DNA from: Aestuariicoccus sp032586235
Lineage (GTDB): Bacteria; Pseudomonadota; Alphaproteobacteria; Rhodobacterales; Rhodobacteraceae
Direction of reading: 5' to 3'
DNA: 64,000 bases
NCBI RefSeq assembly: GCF_032586235.1
Contig: NZ_JAWHTD010000008.1
Span: 82,616 to 146,615, forward strand
This document shows positions 28,490-37,820 of the stretch, piece after piece. The translations under genes were made by a program, and so were the position numbers. Each line of letters begins with the position of its first letter. The stretch's first letter is position 1. The notes under the pieces are model-generated. The model was not told the DNA's origin and searched no databases. It worked only from the letters and a program-made list of their open reading frames with translations.

Positions 28490-29248
28490 ATGCGATACAC
28501 CGCCCCCCTGACCGCCGCCGCTCTGGCCTTGACGCTGGCCAGCGGCCCCGCTCAGGCCTTCGACGCCGAGGCGATGACCGACGACCAGCGCGCCGCCTTC
28601 GGTGAGGAAGTGCGCCGCTACCTGATGGAAAACCCCGAGGTGATCATCGAGGCGGTCAATGCTCTCGAGGCGCGGCAGGCGCAGGCCCAGGCGCAGGCGG
28701 ATGTGCAGCTTGTCACCGACAATGCCGAGGCGATCTTTGACGACGGCTACAGCTGGGTCGGCGGCAATCCCGAGGGCGACATCACCATCGTCGAGTTCAC
28801 CGACTACCGCTGCGGCTATTGCCGCCGCGCCCATCCCGAGGTCGAAGAGCTGGTCGCCAGCGACGGCAATATCCGGCTGATCCTCAAGGAATTCCCGATC
28901 CTGGGCGAGGCCTCGGTGATCTCATCGCGCTTTGCCATGGCCACGCGGATGGTGGCCGGCGACGCGGCCTACAAGGACGTGCACGATGCGCTGATCACCC
29001 TGAACGGCGATCCCACCGACACCGCGCTTACCCGCATCGCCGAAACGCTCGGGCTGGATGCCGGGGCGATCATGGCCGAGATGGAAAGCGACGAGATCAC
29101 CCGCCAACTCGCCGACATCCGCGCGCTGGCCCAGGCCCTGCGGATCAACGGCACGCCGACCTTCGTGATGGGCGAGGAACTGGTGCGCGGCTACGTTCCG
29201 CTGGACGGCATGCGCGAGATCGTGGCCGAGCAACGCTCGGTCAACTGA
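28490..29248 (+). CDS. DsbA-family thiol-disulfide oxidoreductase
   Basis: The protein has 252 residues: a signal peptide (YTAPLTAAALALTLASGPAQ), an N-terminal helical extension (DUF-like, about residues 28-80) and a thioredoxin-fold domain. The active site is CGYC in FTDYRCGYCRRAHPEVEEL, and the cis-Pro loop is NGTPTFVMGEELVRGYVP. It resembles ScsC/BcfH-type DsbA relatives. It probably exchanges or shuffles disulfides in the periplasm. The ATG at 28490 has GGAG upstream. It converges with ispG. Confidence 0.9.
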   Translation: MRYTAPLTAAALALTLASGPAQAFDAEAMTDDQRAAFGEEVRRYLMENPEVIIEAVNALEARQAQAQAQADVQLVTDNAEAIFDDGYSWVGGNPEGDITIVEFTDYRCGYCRRAHPEVEELVASDGNIRLILKEFPILGEASVISSRFAMATRMVAGDAAYKDVHDALITLNGDPTDTALTRIAETLGLDAGAIMAEMESDEITRQLADIRALAQALRINGTPTFVMGEELVRGYVPLDGMREIVAEQRSVN

Positions 29249-29261
29249 CCAGGCGCAACGC

Positions 29262-29284
29262 GGCCCCGGACCCGATCCGGGGCC
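29262..29284. terminator. Convergent-gene hairpin between the dsbA-like gene and ispG
   Basis: GGCCCCGGA (29262-29270) pairs perfectly with TCCGGGGCC (29276-29284) across the loop CCCGA. It lies in the 61-bp gap between convergent stops. No U-run follows, so its strength as a terminator is uncertain. Confidence 0.45.
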
Positions 29285-29309
29285 TCCACGCCACGACGCT
29301 GGGCGGGCG

Positions 29310-30437
29310 TTACTCCGCCGCCTGCGCCGCCTCGGCCGCTTCCAGCGCGGCGGCCTTCTTCTCGACCTCTTCGACGATGTGATCGACCATCTGGTCGTTG
29401 GTCATCTTGTGGCTCTGCTTGCCCGCGAGATAGACCATCCCCGCGCCGTTGCCGCCGCCGGTAAAGCCCACATCGGTCATCAGCGCCTCGCCCGGGCCGT
29501 TCACCACGCAACCGATGATCGACAGGCTCATCGGCGTCTTGATGTGCTCCAGCCGCTTTTCCAGCGTCTCGACCGTCTTGATCACGTCGAACCCCTGGCG
29601 TGCGCAGCTGGGGCAGCTGATGATGTTCACGCCCCGGTGCCGCAGGCCCAGCGACTTGAGGATCTCGTAGCCGACCTTGACCTCTTCCACCGGATCGGCC
29701 GAGAGCGACACGCGGATCGTGTCGCCGATGCCCATCCAGAGCAGGTTGCCCAGCCCGATGGCCGATTTGATCGTGCCCGTGGTCAGCCCCCCCGCCTCGG
29801 TGATCCCGAGGTGAATGGGCGCGTCGGTCTGTTCGGCCAGCTGCTGATAGGCCGCGGCGGCCATGAAGACGTCGGAGGCCTTACAGCTGATCTTGAACTC
29901 GTGAAAGTCGTTGTCCTGCAGGATCTTGATGTGATCCAGGCCCGATTCCACCATCGCGTCAGGGCACGGCTCGCCGTATTTCTCGAGCAGATGCTTTTCC
30001 AGCGACCCCGCGTTCACTCCGATCCGGATCGAGCAATTGTGGTCGCGCGCAGCCCTGATCACCTCGCGCACCCGGTCCTGACTGCCGATGTTGCCCGGGT
30101 TGATCCGCAGGCAGGCCGCGCCTGCCTCGGCGGCCTCGATCCCGCGTTTGTAGTGAAAATGGATGTCCGCCACGATCGGCACAGGGCTTTCGCGCACGAT
30201 CTCTTTCAGCGCGCGGGACGATGGTTCGTCCGGGACCGACACGCGCACGATGTCCGCGCCCGCGTCGGCGGCGGCCTGCACCTGCGCGATGGTGCCGGGA
30301 ATGTCCGTGGTGACCGTGTTGGTCATGGTCTGCACCGTAATTGGCGCGTCGCCCCCCACCGGAACCGACCCGACCATGATCTGGCGCGATTTGCGGCGGT
30401 AGATGTTGCGCCACGGGCGCACGTGGTTGAGGCTCAT
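29310..30437 (-). CDS. ispG: 4-hydroxy-3-methylbut-2-en-1-yl diphosphate synthase
   Basis: This enzyme converts MEcPP to HMBPP in the MEP isoprenoid pathway with a [4Fe-4S] cluster. It has 375 residues from the start chosen (MSLNHVRPWRNIYRRKSRQI); an ATG five codons upstream (30452) is the alternative. A TIM-barrel N-terminal half is followed by cluster Cys in IISCPSCARQG and IGCVVNGPGEA. The C-terminal tail is Glu/Ala-rich. The RodZ-like gene lies about 120 bp upstream on the same strand. Confidence 0.95.
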   Translation of the reverse strand: MSLNHVRPWRNIYRRKSRQIMVGSVPVGGDAPITVQTMTNTVTTDIPGTIAQVQAAADAGADIVRVSVPDEPSSRALKEIVRESPVPIVADIHFHYKRGIEAAEAGAACLRINPGNIGSQDRVREVIRAARDHNCSIRIGVNAGSLEKHLLEKYGEPCPDAMVESGLDHIKILQDNDFHEFKISCKASDVFMAAAAYQQLAEQTDAPIHLGITEAGGLTTGTIKSAIGLGNLLWMGIGDTIRVSLSADPVEEVKVGYEILKSLGLRHRGVNIISCPSCARQGFDVIKTVETLEKRLEHIKTPMSLSIIGCVVNGPGEALMTDVGFTGGGNGAGMVYLAGKQSHKMTNDQMVDHIVEEVEKKAAALEAAEAAQAAE

Positions 30438-30558
30438 GCTCTGGGTTCCCATGCCAAGGTGTCAACTAAAGCTTACAGTCCGGCGCATGCTTTGACCAGC
30501 CCGCGCGCTGACGCGACACCTATTCACATTTGAAGGGGGTTCAACCCGCGCGAGGCGG

Positions 30559-32142
30559 TCAGTCTGCCGCAGTGCCGGTGGCGTTCAGCTGAACGACGAC
30601 CTGCTGCAGATCGCCATCGGTGGACATGTCGGCGACCGCGAAGCGTTCGGTGAGGGTCTCCATCGACAGGGCGATGTTCGATTCGACGCCGCCGCTTGCC
30701 CCCATGGGTCCGTAAGGCGTGCCGTTCACGGCGAAATAGACCCCGCCGGCATTGCCCACACGCAGGCGGCTGGGTTCCTCGGTCTGGGGCACGGTCCAGG
30801 TGTCGCCGGGCTGCATCGTCGCCTCAAAGATCACCGAACCGTCGGCGGCGCTGACCCGCACCCAGGCCTCGCGCACGGCCATCATGACCACCGGCGGCGC
30901 GCCGTCCTCGAGCACCTTGGGATTGCCGAGCGACCCTTCGGGCGCCCGCGGCACCGAAAGCTGGGCCAGCACCCGCCCGAGATCGCCGTCGCGTTGCGGA
31001 TCGGCCTTGCCATAGGCGGCGACCAGCATCTGCGGCTCGAGCGGCAGATCGTAGGTGCCCTGCCCGCTGGGGCCGAACGGACCATAGGTTTCGCCTTGGA
31101 AAACGAAGTAAAGCGCACCGGATTCGCCCACGTTCAGCTGCGGCGCATCCGCGTCCTCGGGCACCTGCCAGGTGGCGCCCGCATCCATGATCTCTTCGAA
31201 GAGGACGTTGCCCGCCGCGTCGCGCACCCGCACCCAGGCCGGCCGCGCGGCCACCAGCGTTAGCCGGTCGCCCAGCGCGCTATCCGCCGAGGCGATCTGG
31301 CGCGTGGAAGGATCGTCCGGCGCGCCCACCTCGGGCAGTTGCCGGGCGCGCGATTGCGCCGCGAAGGCGCCCACGGTCGAGGGATCGAGCGTCGAGATCG
31401 GCGCATCGCGGGCCACCAGAACCGGCATGTCCAACGCCTGCGGCCGGTAGAGCCGGTCCAGCGCCTCGTTGCGGGGCGGGGTAAAAACGCCGGCCGCCTC
31501 GGCGGTGTCGGTATCTTCGACCACGGGCTGGACGGCGGTCTGAAGCGGGTCGAGATCGCTCAACACCACGGGGGTCTGTTCCACCGGCGCAAGCTGCACG
31601 CGCTGCACCTCTTGCAGCACCGAATAGCCGCCGTAACCGATGCCGCCGATCAGGCAGATCAGCACCAGCAGCGACCCGATCGCGCCGGGCTCGATCCGGC
31701 TGAGAACCGAATCGCCCGCGGGCACGAAGGGCGTGTTGGGCTGTGCGAAAGGATCGCGCACGGCAGCGCGCGGCACCTCTGCGTCGCGGTCGGATTTCTT
31801 TAGGCTGGAGGCCTTGTCGGACATGCCGTGCGGATTGGCGAAGCCCGATTCCTGGCAGAAAAGAGAGAACGTCTCATCCGGGTCCATGCCCAGATACCGG
31901 GCGTAGGATCGCACGTAGCCCGCGATGAAACCGGGCGTGTCGAAGGCCGCCGGGTCGCAATTTTCGATGGCGGCGATGTAGCTTGCCTTGATGCGCAATT
32001 CGCGCTGCACATCGAGCAGCGACTTGCCGAGCGTCGCACGTTCACCGCGCATCACATCCCCAAGGCGCAACTCGAATGCGTCGAACCCGCGGGGTTCAGA
32101 CACAGCGATATCCGCGTCTTTCTGGGATTTGCGCCCGATCAT
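30559..32142 (-). CDS. RodZ-like helix-turn-helix membrane protein with duplicated DUF4115-type domain
   Basis: The protein has 527 residues. A cytoplasmic HTH_25 domain (about 25-95) has ELRIKASYIAAIENCDPAAF and GFIAGYVRSYARYLGMDPDE. One membrane helix (IGSLLVLICLIGGIGYGGYS) precedes a long linker. Two tandem copies of the C-terminal beta domain follow: ARPAWVRVRDAAGNVLFEEI, then VREAWVRVSAADGSVIFEAT. Each copy continues with a YGP(F/M)G loop and a GDL...V.AQL-type tail. RodZ tethers MreB to the membrane; ordinary RodZ has one such domain. It sits upstream of ispG, as RodZ often does. Confidence 0.88.
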   Translation of the reverse strand: MIGRKSQKDADIAVSEPRGFDAFELRLGDVMRGERATLGKSLLDVQRELRIKASYIAAIENCDPAAFDTPGFIAGYVRSYARYLGMDPDETFSLFCQESGFANPHGMSDKASSLKKSDRDAEVPRAAVRDPFAQPNTPFVPAGDSVLSRIEPGAIGSLLVLICLIGGIGYGGYSVLQEVQRVQLAPVEQTPVVLSDLDPLQTAVQPVVEDTDTAEAAGVFTPPRNEALDRLYRPQALDMPVLVARDAPISTLDPSTVGAFAAQSRARQLPEVGAPDDPSTRQIASADSALGDRLTLVAARPAWVRVRDAAGNVLFEEIMDAGATWQVPEDADAPQLNVGESGALYFVFQGETYGPFGPSGQGTYDLPLEPQMLVAAYGKADPQRDGDLGRVLAQLSVPRAPEGSLGNPKVLEDGAPPVVMMAVREAWVRVSAADGSVIFEATMQPGDTWTVPQTEEPSRLRVGNAGGVYFAVNGTPYGPMGASGGVESNIALSMETLTERFAVADMSTDGDLQQVVVQLNATGTAAD

Positions 32143-32270
32143 TCACGCCGCCCCATGGATGCCAATTTCCCGTTTCGTGCCTGCCCGATGCGCGACACGT
32201 TACGATTCGAGTCGCGCTGTTATTTACGTCAGACTAACACATCACAAGAAAATAAACACCGTTTCGGCGG

Positions 32271-33500
32271 TTATGCGCTCAATTCCGAGCGGTTCAGGGC
32301 GCAATGTGCCCAAAGCGCGTCCATTGCGTGCACCAGCTTGTTCATCTCGTCCGGACCATGAACTGGCGACGGGGTGAACCGCAGCCGCTCGGTGCCGCGC
32401 GGCACGGTGGGGAAGTTGATCGGCTGCACGTAGATGCCGTAGCCCTCCAGCAGCATATCGGACAGCTTTTTCGTGTGCACAGGGTCGCCGACGATCACCG
32501 GGACGATGTGGCTGCCGTGGTCGATGATCGGCAGACCCATGGCTTTCAGCCGGGTCTTGAGAATCTTTGCCTGGGTCTGGTGCTTGTCGCGCAGCTTCTG
32601 CCCATCGGCGGTCTTGAGGAACGCGACCGAGGCGGTCGCGCCCGCCGCCAGCGCCGGGGCCAGCGAGGTCGAGAAGATGAAGCCCGGCGCATACGACCGC
32701 ACGGCATCGCACATCTTGGCCGAGGCCGCGATATAGCCGCCCATCACGCCGTAAGCCTTGGCCAGCGTGCCGTTGATGATGTCGAGCCGGTGCATCAGGC
32801 GGTCGCGTTCGCAGATACCCGCCCCGCGCGGGCCGTACATGCCCACCGCGTGCACCTCGTCAATATAGGTCAGCGCGCCGAATTCGTCGGCCAGATCGCA
32901 GATCGCCTCGACGGGTCCGAAATCGCCGTCCATCGAATAGATCGATTCAAAGGCGATCAGCTTGGGCGCGTCGGGGTCGTCGGCGGCCATCAGCTCGCGC
33001 AGATGCGCGACGTCGTTGTGGCGGAAGATGCGCTTGGCCCCGCCATTGCGGCGCACGCCCTCGATCATGCTGGCGTGGTTCAGCGCGTCGGAATAGATGA
33101 TCAGCCCCGGAAAGAGCTTGGGCAGGGTCGACAGCGTGGCGTCGTTGGCGATGTAGGCCGAGGTAAAGAGCAGCGCCGCCTCTTTGCCGTGCAGATCGGC
33201 CAGCTCGGCCTCGAGCCGCTTGTGATAGACAGTGGTGCCCGAGATGTTGCGCGTCCCGCCCGAGCCAGCGCCGGTGGCGTCCAGCGCCTCGTGCATGGCG
33301 GACAGAACCGCCGGGTGCTGACCCATGCCCAGATAGTCGTTGCCGCACCAGACGGTGATCGGCTGTTCGGTGCCGTCGGGCTTGCGCCAGGTCGCGTGCG
33401 GGAATTGGCCGTTGCGGCGTTCGATGTCGATGAACGTCCGGTAGCGGCCTTCTTCGTGAAGACGGTTCAGGGCCTCGTCGAGCTTCGCGGTGTAGTCCAC
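32271..33500 (-). CDS. hemA: 5-aminolevulinate synthase
   Basis: This enzyme condenses glycine with succinyl-CoA to 5-aminolevulinate, the first haem/tetrapyrrole step in alphaproteobacteria. It has 409 residues and starts at a GTG (33500) behind a perfect AAGGAGG. Family features are WCGNDYLGMGQHP, SGGTRNISGTT, DEVHAVGMYGPRGAGICER, and the PLP lysine in GTLAKAYGVMGGY. The open frame continues far upstream but without coding character. An FNR-type promoter lies about 100 bp upstream, so the gene is probably raised at low oxygen, as known for Rhodobacter hemA. Confidence 0.96.
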   Translation of the reverse strand: MDYTAKLDEALNRLHEEGRYRTFIDIERRNGQFPHATWRKPDGTEQPITVWCGNDYLGMGQHPAVLSAMHEALDATGAGSGGTRNISGTTVYHKRLEAELADLHGKEAALLFTSAYIANDATLSTLPKLFPGLIIYSDALNHASMIEGVRRNGGAKRIFRHNDVAHLRELMAADDPDAPKLIAFESIYSMDGDFGPVEAICDLADEFGALTYIDEVHAVGMYGPRGAGICERDRLMHRLDIINGTLAKAYGVMGGYIAASAKMCDAVRSYAPGFIFSTSLAPALAAGATASVAFLKTADGQKLRDKHQTQAKILKTRLKAMGLPIIDHGSHIVPVIVGDPVHTKKLSDMLLEGYGIYVQPINFPTVPRGTERLRFTPSPVHGPDEMNKLVHAMDALWAHCALNRSELSA

Positions 33501-33604
33501 CGTCGTCCTCCTTCTTGTCCGCGGCGCGCTGGCGCTTCGCCGCCTGCGGTCTCCCCCGCATTCAATTTTGTGAATACCTACAGGTCGGGCATTCTTGTGT
33601 CCAC

Positions 33605-33647
33605 TATTTAGGCAAGGACCATCGGTCGCATCATTGATATCGGTCAA
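33605..33647 (-). promoter_or_regulatory. FNR-type class II promoter of hemA
   Basis: TTGAT-ATCG-GTCAA (33634-33647) matches TTGAT-N4-ATCAA in 9 of 10 positions. With the site centred at -41.5, the start of transcription is at about 33599. The -10 hexamer on the minus strand is then TAAATA (33610-33605), well placed. The promoter lies 99 bp before the GTG start. Confidence 0.7.
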
Positions 33648-33848
33648 ACCGCGGCGGTGCCTGCCACACTCGATTGTGGAAAATGGACGCGGATCGGAAA
33701 TTTTCCAGCGCCAGACAGGCCGATATCCCCGTGACGCCACGACGCAGGCCCCGCGCAGGGCGGTGAGTCGCGTTCGGACACGGGGCCGAAGCGCTGGACA
33801 GTGCCCGGCCCGATGATAGGCTCTGCCGCAAAACCTCAGGAGACCCGA

Positions 33849-35225
33849 ATGTCCGTCGATCCCGTCCTGTCCCGAATCGATTCCGACCTGCCCGAGGCGC
33901 TCGAACGGCTGTTGGCGCTGCTGCGCATCCCCTCGATTTCGACCGATCCCGCCTACGACGCCGATTGCGAAAAGGCCGCCGACTGGCTGGTGGACGATCT
34001 GCGCAGCCTCGGCGTCGAGGCCGACAAGCGCCCGACGCCCGGCCATCCCATGGTCGTGGGCCATGTCGACGGCGACGGGCCGCACCTGCTGTTCTACGGC
34101 CATTATGACGTGCAGCCGGTCGATCCGGTCGAGCTGTGGGATCACGATCCCTTCGACGCCCAGATCGCCGACACGCCCGGCGGCCAGGTGATCCGCGCCC
34201 GCGGCTCCAGCGACGACAAGGGCCAGCTGATGACCTTCATCGAGGCCTGCCGCGCGTGGAAGGCGGTGCATGGCGCCCTGCCCTGCCGGATCACATTTCT
34301 GTTCGAGGGCGAAGAGGAATCGGGCTCGCCGTCGCTGGTGCCTTTCCTAAAGGACAACGCGTCGGAGCTGGGCGCCGATGTCGCGCTGATCTGCGACACC
34401 GACCTTTTCGACAGCCGCGTGCCGTCGATCATCACCCAGCTGCGCGGCCTGCTGGGCGAAGAGATCACCATCACCGGCCCCGACCGCGATCTGCATTCCG
34501 GCAGCTACGGCGGCATTGCGCGCAACCCGATCCGGGTGCTGACAAAGATCCTCGGCGGTCTGCACGACGACGCCGGGCGCGTGCAGGTGCCCGGGTTCTA
34601 CGAGGGCGTGCCGGATCTGCCCCCCGACATGGCCGCGCAGTGGCAGGCACTGGGGTTCGACGCGGACCGCTTTCTGGGCGCTGTCGGGCTGTCGCAGCCC
34701 GCGGGCGAAGACGGATATACCCCGCTCGAGATGATCTGGTCGCGCCCGACAGCCGAGATCAACGGCATCGTCGGCGGCTATACCGGCGACGGGTTCAAGA
34801 CCGTTCTGCCTTCGCGCGCCAGCGCCAAGGTCAGTTTCCGGCTGGTCGGCACGCAGGATCCGCTGGCCATCCGCGACAGCTTTCGCGCCTGGGTCCGTGA
34901 ACAGCTGCCGCCCGATTGCACCGTCGCCTTCGCCGATCACGGCGCATCGCCCGCGTCGCGGATGGAAACCGGGCATCCGGCGTTTGCCGCCGCACGCGCG
35001 GCGCTGTCGGACGAATGGCCCGACCCGGCAGTCTTTGCCGGGGGCGGCGGCTCGATCCCCATCGCGGGCTATTTCAAGGATATCCTCGGCCTCGATTCGA
35101 TGCTGGTGGGATGGGCCAAGGCCGACGACCAGATCCATTCGCCGAACGAGAAATACGACGTCGCCAGCTTTCACAAGGGCGTGCGAAGCTGGGCGCGCAT
35201 CCTCGATGCGTTAACAAGGCTTTAG
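33849..35225 (+). CDS. M20 family zinc dipeptidase
   Basis: This cytoplasmic di-zinc aminoacyl-dipeptidase-type peptidase has 458 residues. Metal ligands are visible as His in LLFYGHYDVQPVD, Asp in ARGSSDDKGQ, the Glu pair in LFEGEEESGSPS, Asp in ALICDTDLFD and His near IHSPNEKYDV. The dimerisation-domain His is in DRDLHSGSYGG. It starts at 33849 with CAGGAG upstream. Between it and hemA lies a 348-bp divergent region that includes the hemA promoter. Confidence 0.9.
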   Translation: MSVDPVLSRIDSDLPEALERLLALLRIPSISTDPAYDADCEKAADWLVDDLRSLGVEADKRPTPGHPMVVGHVDGDGPHLLFYGHYDVQPVDPVELWDHDPFDAQIADTPGGQVIRARGSSDDKGQLMTFIEACRAWKAVHGALPCRITFLFEGEEESGSPSLVPFLKDNASELGADVALICDTDLFDSRVPSIITQLRGLLGEEITITGPDRDLHSGSYGGIARNPIRVLTKILGGLHDDAGRVQVPGFYEGVPDLPPDMAAQWQALGFDADRFLGAVGLSQPAGEDGYTPLEMIWSRPTAEINGIVGGYTGDGFKTVLPSRASAKVSFRLVGTQDPLAIRDSFRAWVREQLPPDCTVAFADHGASPASRMETGHPAFAAARAALSDEWPDPAVFAGGGGSIPIAGYFKDILGLDSMLVGWAKADDQIHSPNEKYDVASFHKGVRSWARILDALTRL

Positions 35226-35400
35226 CGCCTGTGGCGGCGGCCTGCGGGGCGCGCCGCCCACAGCCCTGAGGCGAAATCATCGGGAATAAGAGGAAACCGC
35301 CCCAGACGGTTCAAATTTAACGGGAAATTTTTTGAATTCGAACCGCCGGTGCCTGACTTCTTTCCGATTCTTGCCACAATTCGCGGCTACGCCTTTTGTC

Positions 35401-35943
35401 ATGCGAGGATATAGCTTCAGAAAACAGACCCGGGACGACTTTACACGTCGTATCGAAGCGGTCGACCCCAGCCATAACCGGCGCAGCAATCGACGCGCGC
35501 CGCGTGAGGACAAGACACCGAGCCATCCGTTCGTGTCGCTGATCATGGGCTTTTCGTGGTTCTACGTCGTCGTCACCGTCGCCAACAACCGCAGCCGCAT
35601 CGAGGAAAGCCTGGTGCAGGGGTCGCTGCCGGTCGAATACCATGGGATGGTCTTCAACCTTCTGGCGGCGCTGATCACGGTGTCCGGCGTCTTTCTGATG
35701 GTGCACCTCTTCCGCGTCCTGGGCCGCACCGGCGCCAAGCGCGCCAATTCGTCGGGGCTTTTGACCGGGGCGGGGCTGGCGGTCGCGCTGATCTACACGC
35801 CGCCGGAAATGGTGCACGCAGGCATCGGGATGCTGGACGACAATTCGCGCAGCCTGATCCAGGTGGCGCAAGACACCGTGCGCGAGACCCTTCCCGGGGT
35901 TGACTTTGGATCCATAGCTCTGGTCAGCTCGCAGGGGCAATGA
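35401..35943 (+). CDS. Small inner-membrane protein coupled to the dehalogenase-like gene
   Basis: The protein has 180 residues. A basic N-terminus (MRGYSFRKQTRDDFTRRIEA) precedes about three hydrophobic segments (FVSLIMGFSWFYVVVTVANN, FNLLAALITVSGVFLMVHLF, LLTGAGLAVALIYTP). The stop overlaps the next start (ATGA). No clear ribosome site precedes the ATG at 35401, so the start is uncertain. I do not recognise a family. Confidence 0.6.
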   Translation: MRGYSFRKQTRDDFTRRIEAVDPSHNRRSNRRAPREDKTPSHPFVSLIMGFSWFYVVVTVANNRSRIEESLVQGSLPVEYHGMVFNLLAALITVSGVFLMVHLFRVLGRTGAKRANSSGLLTGAGLAVALIYTPPEMVHAGIGMLDDNSRSLIQVAQDTVRETLPGVDFGSIALVSSQGQ

Positions 35944-36812
35944 CCCCCGAACATACCTCGCACATCGCAACGCTGAATCAACGGTCCATCGCCTATGACA
36001 GATATGGCGACGGGCCGCCTTTGCTGCTCTTGCACGGCTTTCCGCAGACCCGGGCCATGTGGTGGCGCATCGCGCCGATGCTGGCGCGCGATTTCACCGT
36101 GATCGCCGCCGACCTGCGCGGCTATGGCGACAGCTTCAAACCCGCCGCGATGACGGACATGAGCTTTCGCAACATGGCGTCCGACATGGTGGCGCTGATG
36201 GCGCTTCTGGGCTTCGACCGGTTCGATCTGGCCGGGCACGACCGCGGCGCGCGCACCGCGCACCGCCTGGCGCTGGATGCGCCCGACGCGGTGAAAAGCC
36301 TGACGGTGATGGACATCGTGCCGACGCATCATCTGCTCGACCGGCTGACGACGCCGGTGGCGCGTGCCTATTACCACTGGTTCTTCCTGGCCCAGCCCGC
36401 GCCCTTCCCCGAAACCATGATCGGCCACGATCCCGACGCCTATTACGAGCGTTGTCTTCTGGGGTTCGGCAAGGCGACGCTGGACGATTTCGCGCCCGAC
36501 ATGCTGGCCGCTTATCGCGACAGCTGGCGCGACCCCGAGTGCATCCGCTGCATGTGCGACGATTACCGCGCCGCCATCGACGTGGATTTCGCCCATGACG
36601 CCGCCGATCTGGATCGGCAGGTCACCTGCCCCGCGCTGGTGCTTTACGGCGCGGACGGGGCCATGGCCCGCGCGATGGACGTGCCCGCCACCTGGGCGCC
36701 GCGCCTTGCGGACATGCGGGCCAAGGGCGTCACCGGCGGGCATTTCTTCCCCGATCAGTCACCCGAGGAAACCGCCGCGGCGCTGCGCGGGTTCCTGTTG
36801 CCGCAGGCCTGA
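35940..36812 (+). CDS. Alpha/beta hydrolase, fluoroacetate (haloacetate) dehalogenase-like
   Basis: The protein has 290 residues and the full catalytic set known from fluoroacetate dehalogenases. The nucleophile is Asp101 with carboxylate-binding Arg102/Arg105 (GHDRGARTAHRL). The acid is Asp125 (VMDIVPTHH), the base His268 (VTGGHFFPDQSPEE), and the halide cradle His146/Trp147 (YYHWFFLAQPAP) with Tyr209. It would hydrolyse a carbon-halogen bond of a haloacetate. The related epoxide hydrolases lack this exact set, though specificity still needs assay. It is coupled by ATGA to the upstream membrane protein. Confidence 0.82.
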   Translation: MTPEHTSHIATLNQRSIAYDRYGDGPPLLLLHGFPQTRAMWWRIAPMLARDFTVIAADLRGYGDSFKPAAMTDMSFRNMASDMVALMALLGFDRFDLAGHDRGARTAHRLALDAPDAVKSLTVMDIVPTHHLLDRLTTPVARAYYHWFFLAQPAPFPETMIGHDPDAYYERCLLGFGKATLDDFAPDMLAAYRDSWRDPECIRCMCDDYRAAIDVDFAHDAADLDRQVTCPALVLYGADGAMARAMDVPATWAPRLADMRAKGVTGGHFFPDQSPEETAAALRGFLLPQA

Positions 36813-36824
36813 TCCCGCGTCGCG

Positions 36825-37700
36825 TCAGATCAGCCCGACGAAGCGTTCCGGCAGAACGTATTGCAGGCCATAGTCGGGCCGGTCGAACTGCCAAAAGCCG
36901 GTCTCGCCGCGCGGCTTCCAGCTTCGGTGCATGCGCTTGCGCGCCCAGGCAAGATCGAAACCTTCCTGCATCTCAAGCTCGGCGAACGCCTCGAACACCG
37001 CGCGGTCCTCGCCCCGCGCCTCGGCGAACCAGTGCCGCCCGATAGCGGCGTCCTTGACGCCGACGCCCACCGCGTCGGTCACCGCGTTGCGCTGGTTCAT
37101 CGTGGCGACATAATTGGGGAAATCGCAGTATTTCAGGTGCAGCAGGTACAATTCGTCCGGCGTGTTCAGCTTTGACGCCTGGGTGAAATGCCCGCCCCGC
37201 GCGATCTTGGTGCCCAGGCTGAGGATACAGGGCTTGGAATAATGCGGGGCCAGCCGCACATGCCGGCGGGGGCCGAGGATATGATCGCCGATCGACTCGG
37301 GCTCCAGCTCGATGCGGTGGATCACCTCGAGCCCCAGCGGCGTCAGCACCCGGCGTATCGGCGTGTTCCGCAGGTATTCCAGCAGCGACACGCCGGTCTC
37401 GGGGTCGACCACGACCAGCTCGTCCACATCGCCGACGATGACATGGTCGTAATAGCTGCGCAGGCCCCCGACGATCCCGTTCAAAAGCCGCCAGCGCTTC
37501 ATGTCGAAATTGGGATGCGGATCGCCGGGGATGCCGATCACGTTGCAGCCCTCGGCCAGAGCGGCCACCTCGGCGCCGTGGCCGTGGTTGACGATATAGC
37601 AATTCTCGCGCCCCAGCGTGCCGCCGTAGTGGCGCAGCCAGGCGCGCAGGAAGAACGGATCGTCGCGCACCATGGTGACGGCGGCGGCTGTGGTCTGCAT
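36825..37700 (-). CDS. Glycosyltransferase family 2/92-like protein
   Basis: The protein has 291 residues from the ATG at 37700 (MQTTAAAVTMVRDDPFFLRA). The N-terminal pattern MVRDDPFFLRAWLRHYGG and the DxD-like HVIVGDVDELVVVDPE match GT-A folds of the 'glycosyltransferase family 2 / DUF4422/GT92' kind. The rest includes RRVLTPLGLEVIHRIELEPE. It probably acts on a surface glycan. It is divergent from the sulfotransferase-like gene at 37821. Confidence 0.75.
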   Translation of the reverse strand: MQTTAAAVTMVRDDPFFLRAWLRHYGGTLGRENCYIVNHGHGAEVAALAEGCNVIGIPGDPHPNFDMKRWRLLNGIVGGLRSYYDHVIVGDVDELVVVDPETGVSLLEYLRNTPIRRVLTPLGLEVIHRIELEPESIGDHILGPRRHVRLAPHYSKPCILSLGTKIARGGHFTQASKLNTPDELYLLHLKYCDFPNYVATMNQRNAVTDAVGVGVKDAAIGRHWFAEARGEDRAVFEAFAELEMQEGFDLAWARKRMHRSWKPRGETGFWQFDRPDYGLQYVLPERFVGLI

Positions 37701-37820
37701 CGGGCCTGCCCCTTGTGGTTTTTCGGGCATCCTAGCGCAGCGCCGTTGCGGGAGGAATCGCAATATGACACGCGCTCGGCTATCGTTGCGCGCAAAGCAT
37801 AAACGAAGAGGCCGGCGCAG

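Noticed and set aside
35211..35225. CtrA-like TTAA-N7-TTAG at the end of the M20 peptidase gene
   Set aside because: The second half-site is imperfect and the next gene starts 175 bp away.
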